Origin: JABDPF01 sp036351575
GTDB taxonomy: Bacteria; Pseudomonadota; Gammaproteobacteria; Xanthomonadales; SZUA-36
Length of the DNA: 12,209 nt
Direction of reading: 5' to 3'
NCBI GenBank assembly: GCA_036351575.1
Contig: JAZBPJ010000143.1
Location: 1 to 12,209 of the forward strand
The first letter of the stretch is position 1. Each line of letters begins with the position of its first letter. Below, piece after piece: positions 1 to 8,260 of this stretch. The translations under genes were made by a program, and so were the position numbers. Under the pieces are notes generated by a model. That model saw only the letters and a program-made list of their open reading frames with translations. It had not been told where the DNA came from and ran no database searches.

Positions 1-75
1 CAGCCGGCGGACTCCTACATGCGCCGTATCGAGGACTGGTTCCTCAGCCTGCTGCCGATCGAGGAAGAGATGTGA
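1..75 (+). CDS. C-terminal end of a truncated gene, possibly phospholipase D family
   Basis: An open frame enters from the left edge and ends at TGA 73-75, giving 24 residues with the ending SLLPIEEEM. The tail, with an amphipathic WFLSLLPIE segment just before the stop, resembles the extreme C-terminus of phospholipase D/cardiolipin synthase C-like proteins. That resemblance is from memory and covers very few residues, so the family call is tentative. The HKD catalytic motifs that would prove it would lie outside the window. The next gene starts 76 bp downstream on the same strand, so co-transcription is possible but not shown. Confidence 0.45.
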   Translation, partial: QPADSYMRRIEDWFLSLLPIEEEM

Positions 76-151
76 CGCGGCTTGATTTTCCGCCTCCCGG
101 AATTCACCTTACGGGATACCCGGCTGAATCTGATCAAAAGAGGACATCGCC

Positions 152-1069
152 TTGAACCACGGAGTAATCCGGCTCGCTGCTGCGGGCCTCTCGCTGGCGC
201 TTTGCGCACCGGCATTCGCGCAGGCCCCTTCGCCGGGCGGCTGGAGTTTCACCTTCGACGCCGGTTTCGCCTCGCAGACCGAGTCCGATTTGGACAAGGA
301 TTCAGGCTCTTTCGAGATGGACCGCACCTTCTACTCCGCGGCTGCCGATTACCGCTGGAACTACCGCAACTCGGTGGGGCTGTCGCTCGGCGCCGGAAAA
401 AGCGATTACGACTTCAAGGACCCCGACGGCGAGATGACCGCGGAGCCCTGGGACGAGATCGACGAGTTTCGCGTCTCCGCGCCGATGCGTTTCGCGTTGG
501 GCGAGACCAGCACGCTGTTCGCGATCCCGACGCTGCGCTACACCGGCGCGGACGGCGCCAGCACCAGCGACAGCCAGACCTGGGGCCTGCTCGGCGGCGT
601 CGCCTGGCGGCTCAGCGAAGACCTGACCATCGGCCCCGGCCTCGGCGCTTTTTCCCGCCTCGAGGGCAGCGCGCGCGTGTTTCCGATCCTGCTGATCGAC
701 TGGAACATAAGCGAGCGCTGGAGTCTTTCGACCGGTCGCGGCCTGGCGGCCTCGCAGGGGCCGGGCCTGACGCTGGGCTACCGGCTTTCAGACCAGTGGC
801 GCCTGGGCCTGGCCGGCCGCTGGGAGGAAGTGCAGTTCCGTCTCGGTGACGACAGCGCCGCGCCGGGCGGGGTCGGCGAGGACAGCGCGCTGCCGCTGGT
901 TTTCACGGCGGCCTGGGAACCGAGCGAGTCGGTCCGTATTGGCCTGTTCGCCGGCGTGGAGTTCGGCGGAGAGCTGACCCTCTACGACAGCGCCGGCCGT
1001 ACGGTCGAGAGCCGCGATTACGATGCCGTCCCGGTGATGGGGGCGACGATCGAGTTCAAATCAAAGTAG
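152..1069 (+). CDS. Secreted outer-membrane beta-barrel-like protein, unknown function
   Basis: A 305-residue protein with an N-terminal signal peptide: charged start, hydrophobic core at about residues 8-20, and a likely cleavage after the AFA or AQA near residue 24. The mature part alternates polar and aromatic/aliphatic residues in short strands separated by Gly/Asp/Ser-rich turns, ending in a strand (VMGATIEF), as expected of an outer-membrane barrel. No enzyme motif is visible. It resembles uncharacterised outer-membrane proteins of the DUF6268 type, but this is recalled, not tested. The start is TTG at 152, preceded by AAGAGGA (138-144) about 7 nt upstream; this is the only start that keeps the whole signal peptide. 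The gene converges with trkA, and a REP-like inverted repeat lies between them. Its role (porin, adhesin, sensor) cannot be told from the sequence. Confidence 0.8.
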   Translation: MNHGVIRLAAAGLSLALCAPAFAQAPSPGGWSFTFDAGFASQTESDLDKDSGSFEMDRTFYSAAADYRWNYRNSVGLSLGAGKSDYDFKDPDGEMTAEPWDEIDEFRVSAPMRFALGETSTLFAIPTLRYTGADGASTSDSQTWGLLGGVAWRLSEDLTIGPGLGAFSRLEGSARVFPILLIDWNISERWSLSTGRGLAASQGPGLTLGYRLSDQWRLGLAGRWEEVQFRLGDDSAAPGGVGEDSALPLVFTAAWEPSESVRIGLFAGVEFGGELTLYDSAGRTVESRDYDAVPVMGATIEFKSK

Positions 1070-1073
1070 GTTG

Positions 1074-1124
1074 CTGTGGGAGCCCGCATGTGAGCTCCTG
1101 CAAAAACTGGCGGGCTCCTGCAGC
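1074..1124. repeat. REP-like inverted repeat at convergent gene ends, possible bidirectional terminator
   Basis: In the 58-bp gap between two converging genes, GGAGCCCGC (1079-1087) is the exact reverse complement of GCGGGCTCC (1110-1118). A shorter palindrome GGAGC (1079-1083) / GCTCC (1094-1098) is nested in the first half, and GCTCCTGCA occurs at both 1094-1102 and 1115-1123. The left half begins with GTGG next to the palindrome, the tetranucleotide style of REP elements. Neither strand has a T-tract after the stem, so a rho-independent terminator is not clear. The sequence is unrelated to the other palindromes in this window. Confidence 0.5.
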
Positions 1125-1127
1125 CGC

Positions 1128-2492
1128 CTACAGGAAGGTCGACTTGACCTGGAAAAGGGCCTCAACCTCGGTGATCTGCTTCTTGTCCTGAAGGAAAAGG
1201 ATCACGCGGTCGTCCATTTTAATCACCGTCTCAGGCTGGACGAAAAGCAGCTCCCCGTTGCGGATCACCGCGCCGATCGAGGTGCCTTTCGGCAGCGGCA
1301 GGTCGCTTGCATTGCGCCCGACCACGCGCGAGGTCTGCTGGTTGCCGTGGGCGATGATCTCAATGGCCTCGGCGACGCCGCGGCGCAGCGAATGCACCGC
1401 CAGCACGTCGCCGCGGCGGATGTGGGTCAGTATGGCGCCGATGGTGAACGAGGCGGGCGCCAGCGCAATGTCCACCGAGTCACCCTGGACGATGTCCAGG
1501 TAATCCGGGTTGTTGATGATTGTGAGTGACTTCGAGACGCCGCAGCGTTTCGCCAGTATGGCCGACAGGATATTGGTCTCGTCGTCGTTGGTCAGCGCGC
1601 AGAACATGTCGGAATCGCCAACAACCTCGGCTTTGAGCAGTGAAGCGTCGCTGACGTTGCCATGCAGGATGATGCTTTGCGGCAGGAGACGTGAGAGTTC
1701 TTCGCAGCGCGCCCGGTCGCTCTCGATAATCTTGACCAGGTGCGACGATTCGATACGCGCGGCCAGCCGCTCGCCGATCCGGCCGCCGCCGGCGATGATG
1801 ACGCGGCGGGTCGGCTTGATCTCGCGGCCGAAGGCCTTGAGCACGGCCGCCGTATCATTACTGGACGCGAGAAAGAAGACCTCGTCGTTGGCTTCGACCA
1901 CGGTCGCTCCATCGACGTCGATGGCATGGTTTCCGCGGTAGATGGCGACGATCCGGGCCGGTGCGCTGCCGGACAGGTTGCGCAGTTCGTTCCCAACCAG
2001 CGGCCCCCCGGCGTGCGCCTTCACGGCGACGAGGTGCACGCAGCCTTCGGCGAAATCCAGGATCTGCAATGCCTCGGTTTGTTCGACCAGGTGCGTGATT
2101 GCATTCACCAGCAGGGCCTCGGGGTTGATGATATGCGTAATCGGCACCGCGTCGCGGCCAAACAGGCCGTCGTATTTCTGGTAAGCCGACGACCGCACCC
2201 GCGCCAGGCGCACCGGCGTCTGGAACAGGGTATAGGCGACCTGGCAGGCGATCATGTTCGTCTCGTCGCTGTCGGTGACCGCGAGAATCAGGTCGGCGTC
2301 CTCGGCGCCGGCCCGGATCAGTACGTCGGGGTGCGAGGCCTGCCCGTGCACGGTCTTGATGTCGAGCCGCTCTTCCAGGGCCGCCAGGGTTTCGCGGTTG
2401 CGGTCCACCACCGTGATGTCGTTGTTTTCGCGGGACAGGGCAGCGGCGACGGTGCGCCCGACCTGGCCGGCTCCGAGAACGAGAATCTTCAT
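1128..2492 (-). CDS. trkA: Trk system potassium transporter peripheral subunit TrkA
   Basis: TrkA is the cytoplasmic NAD(H)-binding regulatory subunit that assembles on TrkH and gates potassium uptake. The 454-residue product is close to the 458 of E. coli TrkA and shows the family's duplicated layout: RCK-N, RCK-C, RCK-N, RCK-C. The first Rossmann motif GAGQVG is at residues 7-12, with the ribose-binding Asp at about 30 (VVDRN). The second, GGGRIG, is at about 235-240 and is followed by an acidic IIESD strand end. TDSDETNM and TNDDETNI are the matching nucleotide-domain segments of each half. ATG 2492 is preceded by AAGGA at about 9 nt. The gene lies 26 bp downstream of trkH on the same strand, so the two form an operon with the channel gene first. 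The product is intact, and no second candidate function is plausible. Confidence 0.96.
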   Translation of the reverse strand: MKILVLGAGQVGRTVAAALSRENNDITVVDRNRETLAALEERLDIKTVHGQASHPDVLIRAGAEDADLILAVTDSDETNMIACQVAYTLFQTPVRLARVRSSAYQKYDGLFGRDAVPITHIINPEALLVNAITHLVEQTEALQILDFAEGCVHLVAVKAHAGGPLVGNELRNLSGSAPARIVAIYRGNHAIDVDGATVVEANDEVFFLASSNDTAAVLKAFGREIKPTRRVIIAGGGRIGERLAARIESSHLVKIIESDRARCEELSRLLPQSIILHGNVSDASLLKAEVVGDSDMFCALTNDDETNILSAILAKRCGVSKSLTIINNPDYLDIVQGDSVDIALAPASFTIGAILTHIRRGDVLAVHSLRRGVAEAIEIIAHGNQQTSRVVGRNASDLPLPKGTSIGAVIRNGELLFVQPETVIKMDDRVILFLQDKKQITEVEALFQVKSTFL

Positions 2493-2518
2493 TTACGAGT
2501 CCTTGTGGGTTTCACGGT

Positions 2519-3967
2519 TCAATGGCGCCAGAAAGAGGGCAGGAAAAGGATCAGCAGGGTAAAAATTTCCAGGCGCCCGACCAGCATGCCGAAGACGGCC
2601 AGCCACTTCACGCCGGCATTGACCGACGCGAACGAGGAGGCGACTTCACCCATGCCCGGTCCCAGCAGGTTCACCGTGGAAAGCACCGCGCCAAAAGCGG
2701 ATTCAAAGTCCAGGCCGGCGCCCATCATCGCCGTGCTCAGCGTCAACACGGTGAGCAGGTAAAGAATGAAAAACCCTTTCACCGTGTTCAGCACCTTCTC
2801 CGGAACGTCGTCGTGGCCAAGGGTGATCGTCGATACGGCCTGCGGGTGTGCGAGGTGGAACAGTTCGCGCACGGCGATGCGCTTGAGCAGCAGCACGCGG
2901 ACCACCTTGATGCCGCCCGCCGTCGAACCGACGCAGCCGCCGATAAAGGACAGCGTCACGAGCACCAGCGGCACGTAACCTGGCCACTCGGAAAAAACGG
3001 CCGTCGTGAAGCCCGTGCTGGTCAGGATGGAGGCCACCTGGAATACACCGTGGCGCAGCGCTGATTCCAGGCCGGAGTAGGCGTCGGCAAGGAACAGGCC
3101 GGCGGTCACGAGCACAACACCCAGGACAAAAATCTGAAAGAAAGCGCGCACCTCGGGAACGGAGGTGTAAGGATGGCTCGTCTGTTTTCTCAGGGCCATG
3201 AAATGGATCGCGAAATTCACACCGCCGGCCAGCATGAAGATGATTGCGACGCCTTCGACCAGAACGCTGTCATAGAACCCCAGACTGGCGTCATGCGTGG
3301 AGAAACCACCCGTGGCGACCGTTGAAAACGCGTGTCCGACCGCGTCGAACAGGGTCATGCCGGCGGCCCAGTATCCCAGGGCGCAGAGCAGGGTCAGCAG
3401 AAAGTAGACGAACCACAGCGCGCGGGCGGTCTGGGCAATGCGGGGCGTCAGTTTTTCGTACTGCGCAATATTCGACGATTCCGCCTTGTAAAGCTGCATG
3501 CCGCCGATTCCGAGCAGCGGCAGCACGGCGACCGCCAGCACGATGACGCCCATGCCGCCGATCCACTGGATCTGCTGGCGGTGGTAGAGGATGGAATGGG
3601 GCAGGAGTTCAACGCTGGGAATGACCGTCGCGCCCGTGGTCGTGAAGCCGGACACGGATTCGAAGATGGCGTCGGTGAAGTCCATGTGCAGCCCGAGCAG
3701 GAAGGGCAGCGAGCCCGTCATGCCGAGCACCAGCCAGAACAGCGCGACCACCAGGAAACCGTCCCGGATCGACAGTTCGGCCAGTTCCCGGGTTCGGCCG
3801 GGCCATCGAAGAAGCAGGCCGACGGCTGCCGTGATCACGAAAGAAACCATGAAAACCGGCCATTGGCCATCGTTGAACAGCAGCGATACGCCCACGGAAG
3901 GAAGGAAACTCAGGCTGTACAGCAGGAGCAGCGTACCGAAAAGGCTCGTTATGGTCTTCCAGTGCAT
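2519..3967 (-). CDS. trkH: Trk system potassium uptake channel subunit TrkH
   Basis: TrkH is the inner-membrane potassium-translocating subunit of the Trk system, working with TrkA. The product has 482 residues (E. coli TrkH has 483) and many hydrophobic segments. The four pore-loop motifs of the TrkH/KtrB superfamily are all visible in order: SGFTTTGAT (filter Gly near residue 112), STVATGGFS, ILTSTGFTT and NLLGPGMG. ATG 3967 is preferred because the protein then begins MHWKTIT and aligns with the start of E. coli TrkH from the first residue. An in-frame GTG at 3973 would add two residues, and neither start has a strong ribosome-binding site. The promoter must lie in the 99-bp divergent gap shared with the LRR lipoprotein gene. 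No frameshift or missing filter residue is seen. Confidence 0.95.
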   Translation of the reverse strand: MHWKTITSLFGTLLLLYSLSFLPSVGVSLLFNDGQWPVFMVSFVITAAVGLLLRWPGRTRELAELSIRDGFLVVALFWLVLGMTGSLPFLLGLHMDFTDAIFESVSGFTTTGATVIPSVELLPHSILYHRQQIQWIGGMGVIVLAVAVLPLLGIGGMQLYKAESSNIAQYEKLTPRIAQTARALWFVYFLLTLLCALGYWAAGMTLFDAVGHAFSTVATGGFSTHDASLGFYDSVLVEGVAIIFMLAGGVNFAIHFMALRKQTSHPYTSVPEVRAFFQIFVLGVVLVTAGLFLADAYSGLESALRHGVFQVASILTSTGFTTAVFSEWPGYVPLVLVTLSFIGGCVGSTAGGIKVVRVLLLKRIAVRELFHLAHPQAVSTITLGHDDVPEKVLNTVKGFFILYLLTVLTLSTAMMGAGLDFESAFGAVLSTVNLLGPGMGEVASSFASVNAGVKWLAVFGMLVGRLEIFTLLILFLPSFWRH

Positions 3968-4066
3968 GGGCACAGCCGGTCAGGCGGTCGCTATTGACCT
4001 TTCGCATTTGTTTGACGGGCCTTTGGCGTTAGACTCCACAAGCAATTCGTTTACGGCCCGTGAAAT

Positions 4067-5041
4067 ATGAAAAAAACCGTCCTTACGTCCATCGCTTGCC
4101 TGGTCATTATCGCCGGATGTGAGCAAAACCACCACGTCAGCGTTTACACGGCGATCGCCGATTTGCCGTTTGCCGACCCGGTCCTGCGCCAATGCGTGCT
4201 CGACCAGGCATCCCGCGACGGCTGGCAAAACGCCGGGCAGATGACCCGCCTGGTCTGCACCAATCCCGAGAGCGAGCCGGTTCGCAGTCTCGAAGGCATG
4301 GAAAACCTCGTCAATCTGCAGGTTCTGGACCTGGCTCACAACGAGATCACGGACGCCGGGCCGGCGAACTGGCTGACGAAACTGAACCAGCTGGACCTGG
4401 GTTACAACCGCATCAGTGAAGTGGCCTTCGACCACCAGCGTGTCACCCTGAAGTCAGTCAACCTGGATCACAACGATATTTCCGACATCGGCAGCCTCGC
4501 GAACATGCTGCACCTGGAACACCTCTCCGTGAGTCACAACCGGCTTTCCGACATCGCGGTGGTCGCATCGCTGCCCAGCCTGCAGACGCTCAACGTCAGC
4601 CACAACGAGCTGGTTACCATCGAACCGGCGGCGAAGCTGGCTGAGCTGGTGGAGCTGGATGCGGGTTTCAATCGCGTTGCGGACCTGGCCCCGCTGGGCA
4701 GCCTGGACAGCTTGATTGCGCTGTTTCTCGACGGCAACAGGATTTCCGATCTTTCCGCACTCGCCGGGCTGGCAAACCTGCTTGAACTGGGTATTTCGAA
4801 CAACGATATCGTTGACGTGGACGTGCTGGGCTCGATTATCACGCTGCAGCGCCTGGATCTGAGAAACAACCGTATCGAGGATATCCGCCCGCTTGAAGGG
4901 CTGGGGGAAGTCGAGTCGATCGATGTCCGCGGCAACCCGATCAACTGCGAGGGCCTGCAGCACCTGGTCAACGCCCTGGGGCGTGACGTGGTTGCCCGCG
5001 ATTCCTGCAATGGCCGTTCGCCGCCCGCCGAAAAATCCTGA
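4067..5041 (+). CDS. Leucine-rich-repeat lipoprotein
   Basis: A 324-residue protein beginning with a type II signal peptide: MKK, a hydrophobic stretch, then lipobox IAGC with the lipidated Cys at residue 18. After a linker of about 60 residues with two cysteines (43 and 64), some ten repeats of about 22 residues run from residue 81 to about 300. Each has the form LxxLxxLdLxxNxIxDIxxL, the bacterial SDS22/internalin-like class. The last repeat is modified and leads into a short cap with cysteines at NPINC and RDSC. Such repeats form a curved binding surface, and the lipid anchor implies the periplasmic face of an envelope membrane, but the partner is unknown. ATG 4067 is the only start that keeps the lipobox, and its ribosome-binding site is weak. 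A poor sigma70-like candidate (TTGTTT 4008-4013, 16 bp, TAGACT 4030-4035) lies in the divergent gap with trkH. The 3' end converges with purU, 19 bp away. Confidence 0.88.
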   Translation: MKKTVLTSIACLVIIAGCEQNHHVSVYTAIADLPFADPVLRQCVLDQASRDGWQNAGQMTRLVCTNPESEPVRSLEGMENLVNLQVLDLAHNEITDAGPANWLTKLNQLDLGYNRISEVAFDHQRVTLKSVNLDHNDISDIGSLANMLHLEHLSVSHNRLSDIAVVASLPSLQTLNVSHNELVTIEPAAKLAELVELDAGFNRVADLAPLGSLDSLIALFLDGNRISDLSALAGLANLLELGISNNDIVDVDVLGSIITLQRLDLRNNRIEDIRPLEGLGEVESIDVRGNPINCEGLQHLVNALGRDVVARDSCNGRSPPAEKS

Positions 5042-5060
5042 ATACGGCGCCGTACTGGGA

Positions 5061-5927
5061 TCAGTGCAGTAAAACGATCGTCCGGTTACCGTTCTCGAAT
5101 ACCCGGTGTTGGGCGTGCCAGCGCACGGCGCGGTTCAGCACCGTGCTCTCGACGTCCTGTCCCATTTGTTCGAGTTCGTCGGGTTTCTTGGCATGGTTCA
5201 CGCGCACTACGTCTTGCTCGATGATCGGGCCTTCGTCCAGGCTGTTCGTTACGTAGTGAGCCGTCGCGCCGATCAGTTTAACGCCGCGTTCGAAGGCCTG
5301 CAGGTAAGGGCGGGCGCCCTTGAAGCCGGGAAGAAACGAATGGTGGATATTGATGGCCTGGCCGGCCAGATGACCGCAGGCCGTGGGCGAAAGAATCTGC
5401 ATATACCGCGCCAAAACCAGTAGCTCCGAACCGGTTTCTTCGTACAGTGACAACAGGCGTTGTTCCTGCGCCTGCTTGTTGCCATCCTCGATCGGCAGGT
5501 GGTGGTAGGGTAATTCATACCACTCGGCCAGGGTGCGCTGGTCTTCGTGGTTGGAGATCACGCCGGTGATCTCGATGGGCAGGTGCCCGTCCCGCCAGCG
5601 GTGCAGCAGTGCGTTGATGCAGTGGCTTTGTCGAGAGACCGCCAGCAGCGTGCGCATCTTTCGCGCGCTCGCAAAAAAATCGAAGTCCATGTCGTAGCGC
5701 CGAGCCACGGTCTCACGAAACGCGACGCCGAGCGCGCCCAATTCATGATCGTCTGCGGCGTCGTCCTCGAACTCGACGCGAATAAAGGAACGGTCGGCTG
5801 CCTCGTCGACGAAATGTGTCAACTCGAGGATCAGCGCTTCGCGCGCCGCGAGGAACCCTGTTACCGCGGCGACGATGCCGGTGGTGTCAGGACAGCTGGC
5901 TTTCAGGATGTAGCCGGTTCGGGACAT
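5061..5927 (-). CDS. purU: Formyltetrahydrofolate deformylase PurU
   Basis: PurU hydrolyses 10-formyltetrahydrofolate to tetrahydrofolate and formate, balancing one-carbon pools and supplying formate for purine synthesis. The 288-residue product (E. coli PurU has 280) has an N-terminal ACT domain at about residues 3-85 (SCPDTTGIVAAVTGF, then the FIRVEF strand). A formyltransferase-fold catalytic domain follows. It shows VISNHED, the active-site Asn/His pair in INIHHSFLPGFKGA, and the catalytic Asp in TNSLDEGPIIEQD. The start is placed at ATG 5927 (MSRTGYILKASCPD). The frame stays open upstream to 6002, but that would add 25 unconserved residues running back over the opposite-strand promoter. 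The ribosome-binding site is weak. The gene is divergent from the S9 peptidase gene (127-bp gap) and convergent with the LRR gene. No regulatory RNA is visible upstream. Confidence 0.94.
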   Translation of the reverse strand: MSRTGYILKASCPDTTGIVAAVTGFLAAREALILELTHFVDEAADRSFIRVEFEDDAADDHELGALGVAFRETVARRYDMDFDFFASARKMRTLLAVSRQSHCINALLHRWRDGHLPIEITGVISNHEDQRTLAEWYELPYHHLPIEDGNKQAQEQRLLSLYEETGSELLVLARYMQILSPTACGHLAGQAINIHHSFLPGFKGARPYLQAFERGVKLIGATAHYVTNSLDEGPIIEQDVVRVNHAKKPDELEQMGQDVESTVLNRAVRWHAQHRVFENGNRTIVLLH

Positions 5928-5995
5928 GGGCTTACTATTGGTTTTGTCGTTGATGAAAGCGGTGGATGGTAAACCATTTTGCGGACCTCCGACTA

Positions 5996-6024
5996 TCGAC
6001 AACGTTTCCGAAACCCGCTTTAAT
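5996..6024 (+). promoter_or_regulatory. Probable sigma70-type promoter of the S9 peptidase gene
   Basis: TCGACA (5996-6001) and TTTAAT (6019-6024) each match five of six consensus positions for -35 and -10 and are separated by exactly 17 bp. Transcription would begin near 6031, giving a leader of about 24 nt that contains the AGGGAA ribosome-binding site at 6042-6047. Its position, downstream of all earlier in-frame starts, also supports ATG 6055 as the true start of the peptidase. Confidence 0.55.
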
Positions 6025-6054
6025 TCTCACGGATCACACAACAGGGAAAACACG

Positions 6055-8139
6055 ATGCGCCGAATCATCAACACACTGGTTTTCACCGGCCTGGCTGCAC
6101 TCGCCTGGCCGCTGGCCGCCGAGGAACTGCGGCCCATTACGCACGAGGACGTCTGGACCATGAACCGCCTGGGCACACCGGTGATCAGCCCGGACGGGCA
6201 ATCAGCCGTGGTCAGCGTCACCGAGCCGTCTTACGAAGAAGACGGCGATGTGAAAGACCTGTGGCTGATCGACGTTGACGGTGAGAAGGCCCCGCGGCGC
6301 TTGACGGCGACCCGTGAAGGCGAGAGCGACGTGGCCTGGCGGCCGGACGGCGGCGCCATCGCGTTTGCGGCCAAGCGGGGCGAGGATGAGGTCGCCCAAA
6401 TCTATGTACTCGATATGACCGGGCCGGGCGAAGCCGTTGCCGTCACCAGCCTGTCGACGGGCGCCGGCCGCCCGGTCTGGAGTCCCGACGGTTCAAGAAT
6501 CGCCTTCGAGAGCAAGGTCTACCCGGGCGCGCTCGACGACGAGACCAACCAGGCGGAGAAAACAGCGCGTGAAGAGCGCAAGTACAACGTTTCGGCCTAC
6601 GATATCTTTCCGATCCGCCAGTGGGACCGCTGGCGCGACGACCTGCAGCTGCACCTGTTCGTGCAGGACGCGGTAGCGGGCGCCACGGCCAGCAACCTCC
6701 TGCTGGGAAGCGAACTGGTTTCCATGCCCGGTTACTCGGGCGATCCGTCCCTGTCCGGCAGCAGCCTGAAAGCCGCCTGGACGCCGGACGGCAAGGGCCT
6801 GGTGTTCAACGCCACGGTCAACCTCGACCAGGCGGCGCATGCCCCCGTTGTGCATCACCTGTACCGGGTCGATCTCGACGGTGACGGCCCGCAGGCCATT
6901 ACCTCGAGTGACGACTGGAGCTGCACCGATCCCGCTTTTTCAAGCGATGGAAAGTGGCTGTACTGCAGCGTCAGCCCACGCAACGAGCAGGTCTATAGCC
7001 TCACCGAGATCGGGCGCTTCAAGTGGAAGAAACGCGGCGGCCTGGGGCAGCCGGAGTTGTTGACCGCGGGTTTCGACCGCTCTGTCGGTAATTTCGACTT
7101 GAATGACAGCGGCGACACGGTGTATTTCACGGCCGCCGATGCCGGGCGCTCGCGGGTATACGCTGTTCCCGCGGCGGGAGGCGAGGTGCGCACGCTCGAC
7201 GCGCAAAGCCGCGGTGTGTACGCGGGCGTCCAGGCCGCCGCCGGCCGCCTGGTCGCGCGCTGGGAGAGTTCCGCCGTGCCGGCTGAAGTCGTGCGCGTCG
7301 ATCCCGAGGGCGGTCATGCTGCGCTCAGCGCGTTCAACGCGGAGCGTGTCGTTGGTGTCGACATGCCGGCTTTCCGTGAATTCTGGTTCGAAAGCAGCAA
7401 GGGGCGCCGCATTCACAGCTGGCTCGCTTTGCCGCCCGGTTTTGATGAGAACAAGAAATACCCGCTGGTGCTGCAGATCCACGGCGGTCCGTTCGCGTCC
7501 TCCATGGACTCCAGCCACGTGCGCTGGAGCGCGCACCTGCTGGCCGCGCCCGGCTACGTGGTGCTGATGACGGATTACACCGGCTCCGTCGGGTACGGCG
7601 AGCAGTTCTCGCGCAACATCATCGGCGATCCCCTGAAAACGCCGGGTGAAGAACTGGTCGAAGCAGCGGATGCGGCCATCGAGCGGTTCCCCTTTATCGA
7701 CGGCAGCCGACAGGCCGCGACGGGCGCCAGTTACGGCGGGCACCTGGTCAACTGGCTGCAGGCCACCACGGACCATTTCAAGGTACTGGTCGGCCATGCC
7801 GGCCTGGTCGACCTGGAAGGGCAGTATTCCTCCAGTGACACCATCTACCACCGTGAACTGATGAACGGCGGACCGCCCTGGGGCGACAGTCCCGTGTGGA
7901 AAGAGCAGAGCCCGTCGAGCTTTGCCGACCGCTTCTCGACCCCGATCCTGCTGACCATCGGCGAGAAGGACTACCGGGTGCCGATCAACCAGACCATCGC
8001 CGCCTGGACGTACGTGCAGCGCCGGCAGGTGCCGGGCAGGCTGCTGGTGTTCCATGACGCCAACCACTGGATCATGAAGGGCGAGGAAGCCAGATATTTC
8101 TGGCAGGAAGTGCACGCCTGGCTGGCGAAGTACCTGTAA
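6055..8139 (+). CDS. Secreted S9 family peptidase (prolyl oligopeptidase/DPP-IV-like)
   Basis: A serine exopeptidase or oligopeptidase of family S9. The 694-residue product has a signal peptide (MRRIINTLVF, then a hydrophobic core; likely cleavage near residue 22 after PLAA), so it acts in the periplasm or outside. An N-terminal beta-propeller follows, with recurring PDG/SPDG blade motifs (SPDGQ, RPDGG, SPDGS, TPDGK, SSDGK). The C-terminal alpha/beta-hydrolase domain begins near LVLQIHGGP. The catalytic triad is visible: Ser559 in GASYGG, Asp639 in GEKDYRV and His671 in DANHW. ATG 6055 is chosen over the longer open frame from 5926 because it starts the signal peptide, has AGGGAA about 7 nt upstream and follows a good promoter. 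Exact specificity (dipeptidyl-peptidase versus acylaminoacyl-peptidase) cannot be assigned. The stop codon abuts the palindromic end of a transposase cassette. Confidence 0.93.
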   Translation: MRRIINTLVFTGLAALAWPLAAEELRPITHEDVWTMNRLGTPVISPDGQSAVVSVTEPSYEEDGDVKDLWLIDVDGEKAPRRLTATREGESDVAWRPDGGAIAFAAKRGEDEVAQIYVLDMTGPGEAVAVTSLSTGAGRPVWSPDGSRIAFESKVYPGALDDETNQAEKTAREERKYNVSAYDIFPIRQWDRWRDDLQLHLFVQDAVAGATASNLLLGSELVSMPGYSGDPSLSGSSLKAAWTPDGKGLVFNATVNLDQAAHAPVVHHLYRVDLDGDGPQAITSSDDWSCTDPAFSSDGKWLYCSVSPRNEQVYSLTEIGRFKWKKRGGLGQPELLTAGFDRSVGNFDLNDSGDTVYFTAADAGRSRVYAVPAAGGEVRTLDAQSRGVYAGVQAAAGRLVARWESSAVPAEVVRVDPEGGHAALSAFNAERVVGVDMPAFREFWFESSKGRRIHSWLALPPGFDENKKYPLVLQIHGGPFASSMDSSHVRWSAHLLAAPGYVVLMTDYTGSVGYGEQFSRNIIGDPLKTPGEELVEAADAAIERFPFIDGSRQAATGASYGGHLVNWLQATTDHFKVLVGHAGLVDLEGQYSSSDTIYHRELMNGGPPWGDSPVWKEQSPSSFADRFSTPILLTIGEKDYRVPINQTIAAWTYVQRRQVPGRLLVFHDANHWIMKGEEARYFWQEVHAWLAKYL

Positions 8140-8179
8140 CAATTCGGGGCCGGATACGTACCTGGTACGTATCCGGCCC
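8137..8179 (+). repeat. Left palindromic end of the RAYT cassette
   Basis: GGGCCGGATACGTACC (8147-8162), a single T (8163), then GGTACGTATCCGGCCC (8164-8179) form a perfect 16-bp-arm palindrome. It is followed by six A residues and preceded by TAACAATTCG. The TAA is the stop codon of the S9 peptidase. As RNA it would fold into a strong hairpin that could end or protect the peptidase mRNA, but there is no downstream U-tract in that direction. The central T makes the repeat directional: it is the inverse of the right-hand copy, whose centre is A. Confidence 0.9.
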
Positions 8180-8203
8180 AAAAAACGCAGTTTTCCGACA
8201 TAG

Positions 8204-8232
8204 AGCTTCCAGTGTTCCGGTGTCAGGAAGCT
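8204..8232 (+). promoter_or_regulatory. Leader inverted repeat upstream of the transposase gene
   Basis: AGCTTCC (8204-8210) and GGAAGCT (8226-8232) are exact reverse complements around a 15-nt loop. They lie in the roughly 100-nt leader between the left palindromic end and the transposase start. The repeat could be a leader-RNA hairpin or a binding site for the transposase itself. No clear promoter is seen around it. Confidence 0.35.
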
Positions 8233-8260
8233 GATGGTGCTGCAACAATCAAAGGCATCT

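Noticed and set aside
82..849. A 255-codon plus-strand frame overlapping the barrel protein gene
   Set aside because: It is very Arg-rich and compositionally unlike a protein. The frame starting at TTG 152 has a signal peptide and a ribosome-binding site.
5043..5054. Perfect 12-bp palindrome TACGGCGCCGTA between the LRR gene and purU, considered as a terminator
   Set aside because: It has no loop and no T-tract on either strand, so a stable RNA hairpin would be very short. Palindromes of this length can occur by chance in GC-rich DNA.
6940..8181. A 413-codon antisense frame opposite the S9 peptidase
   Set aside because: It has the same shadow character, while the plus strand carries an intact catalytic triad and propeller motifs.
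8147..8185. Rho-independent terminator of the S9 peptidase gene
   Set aside because: The stem is strong, but in the direction of transcription it is followed by A residues, not U. The T-run lies on the wrong side for the plus strand.
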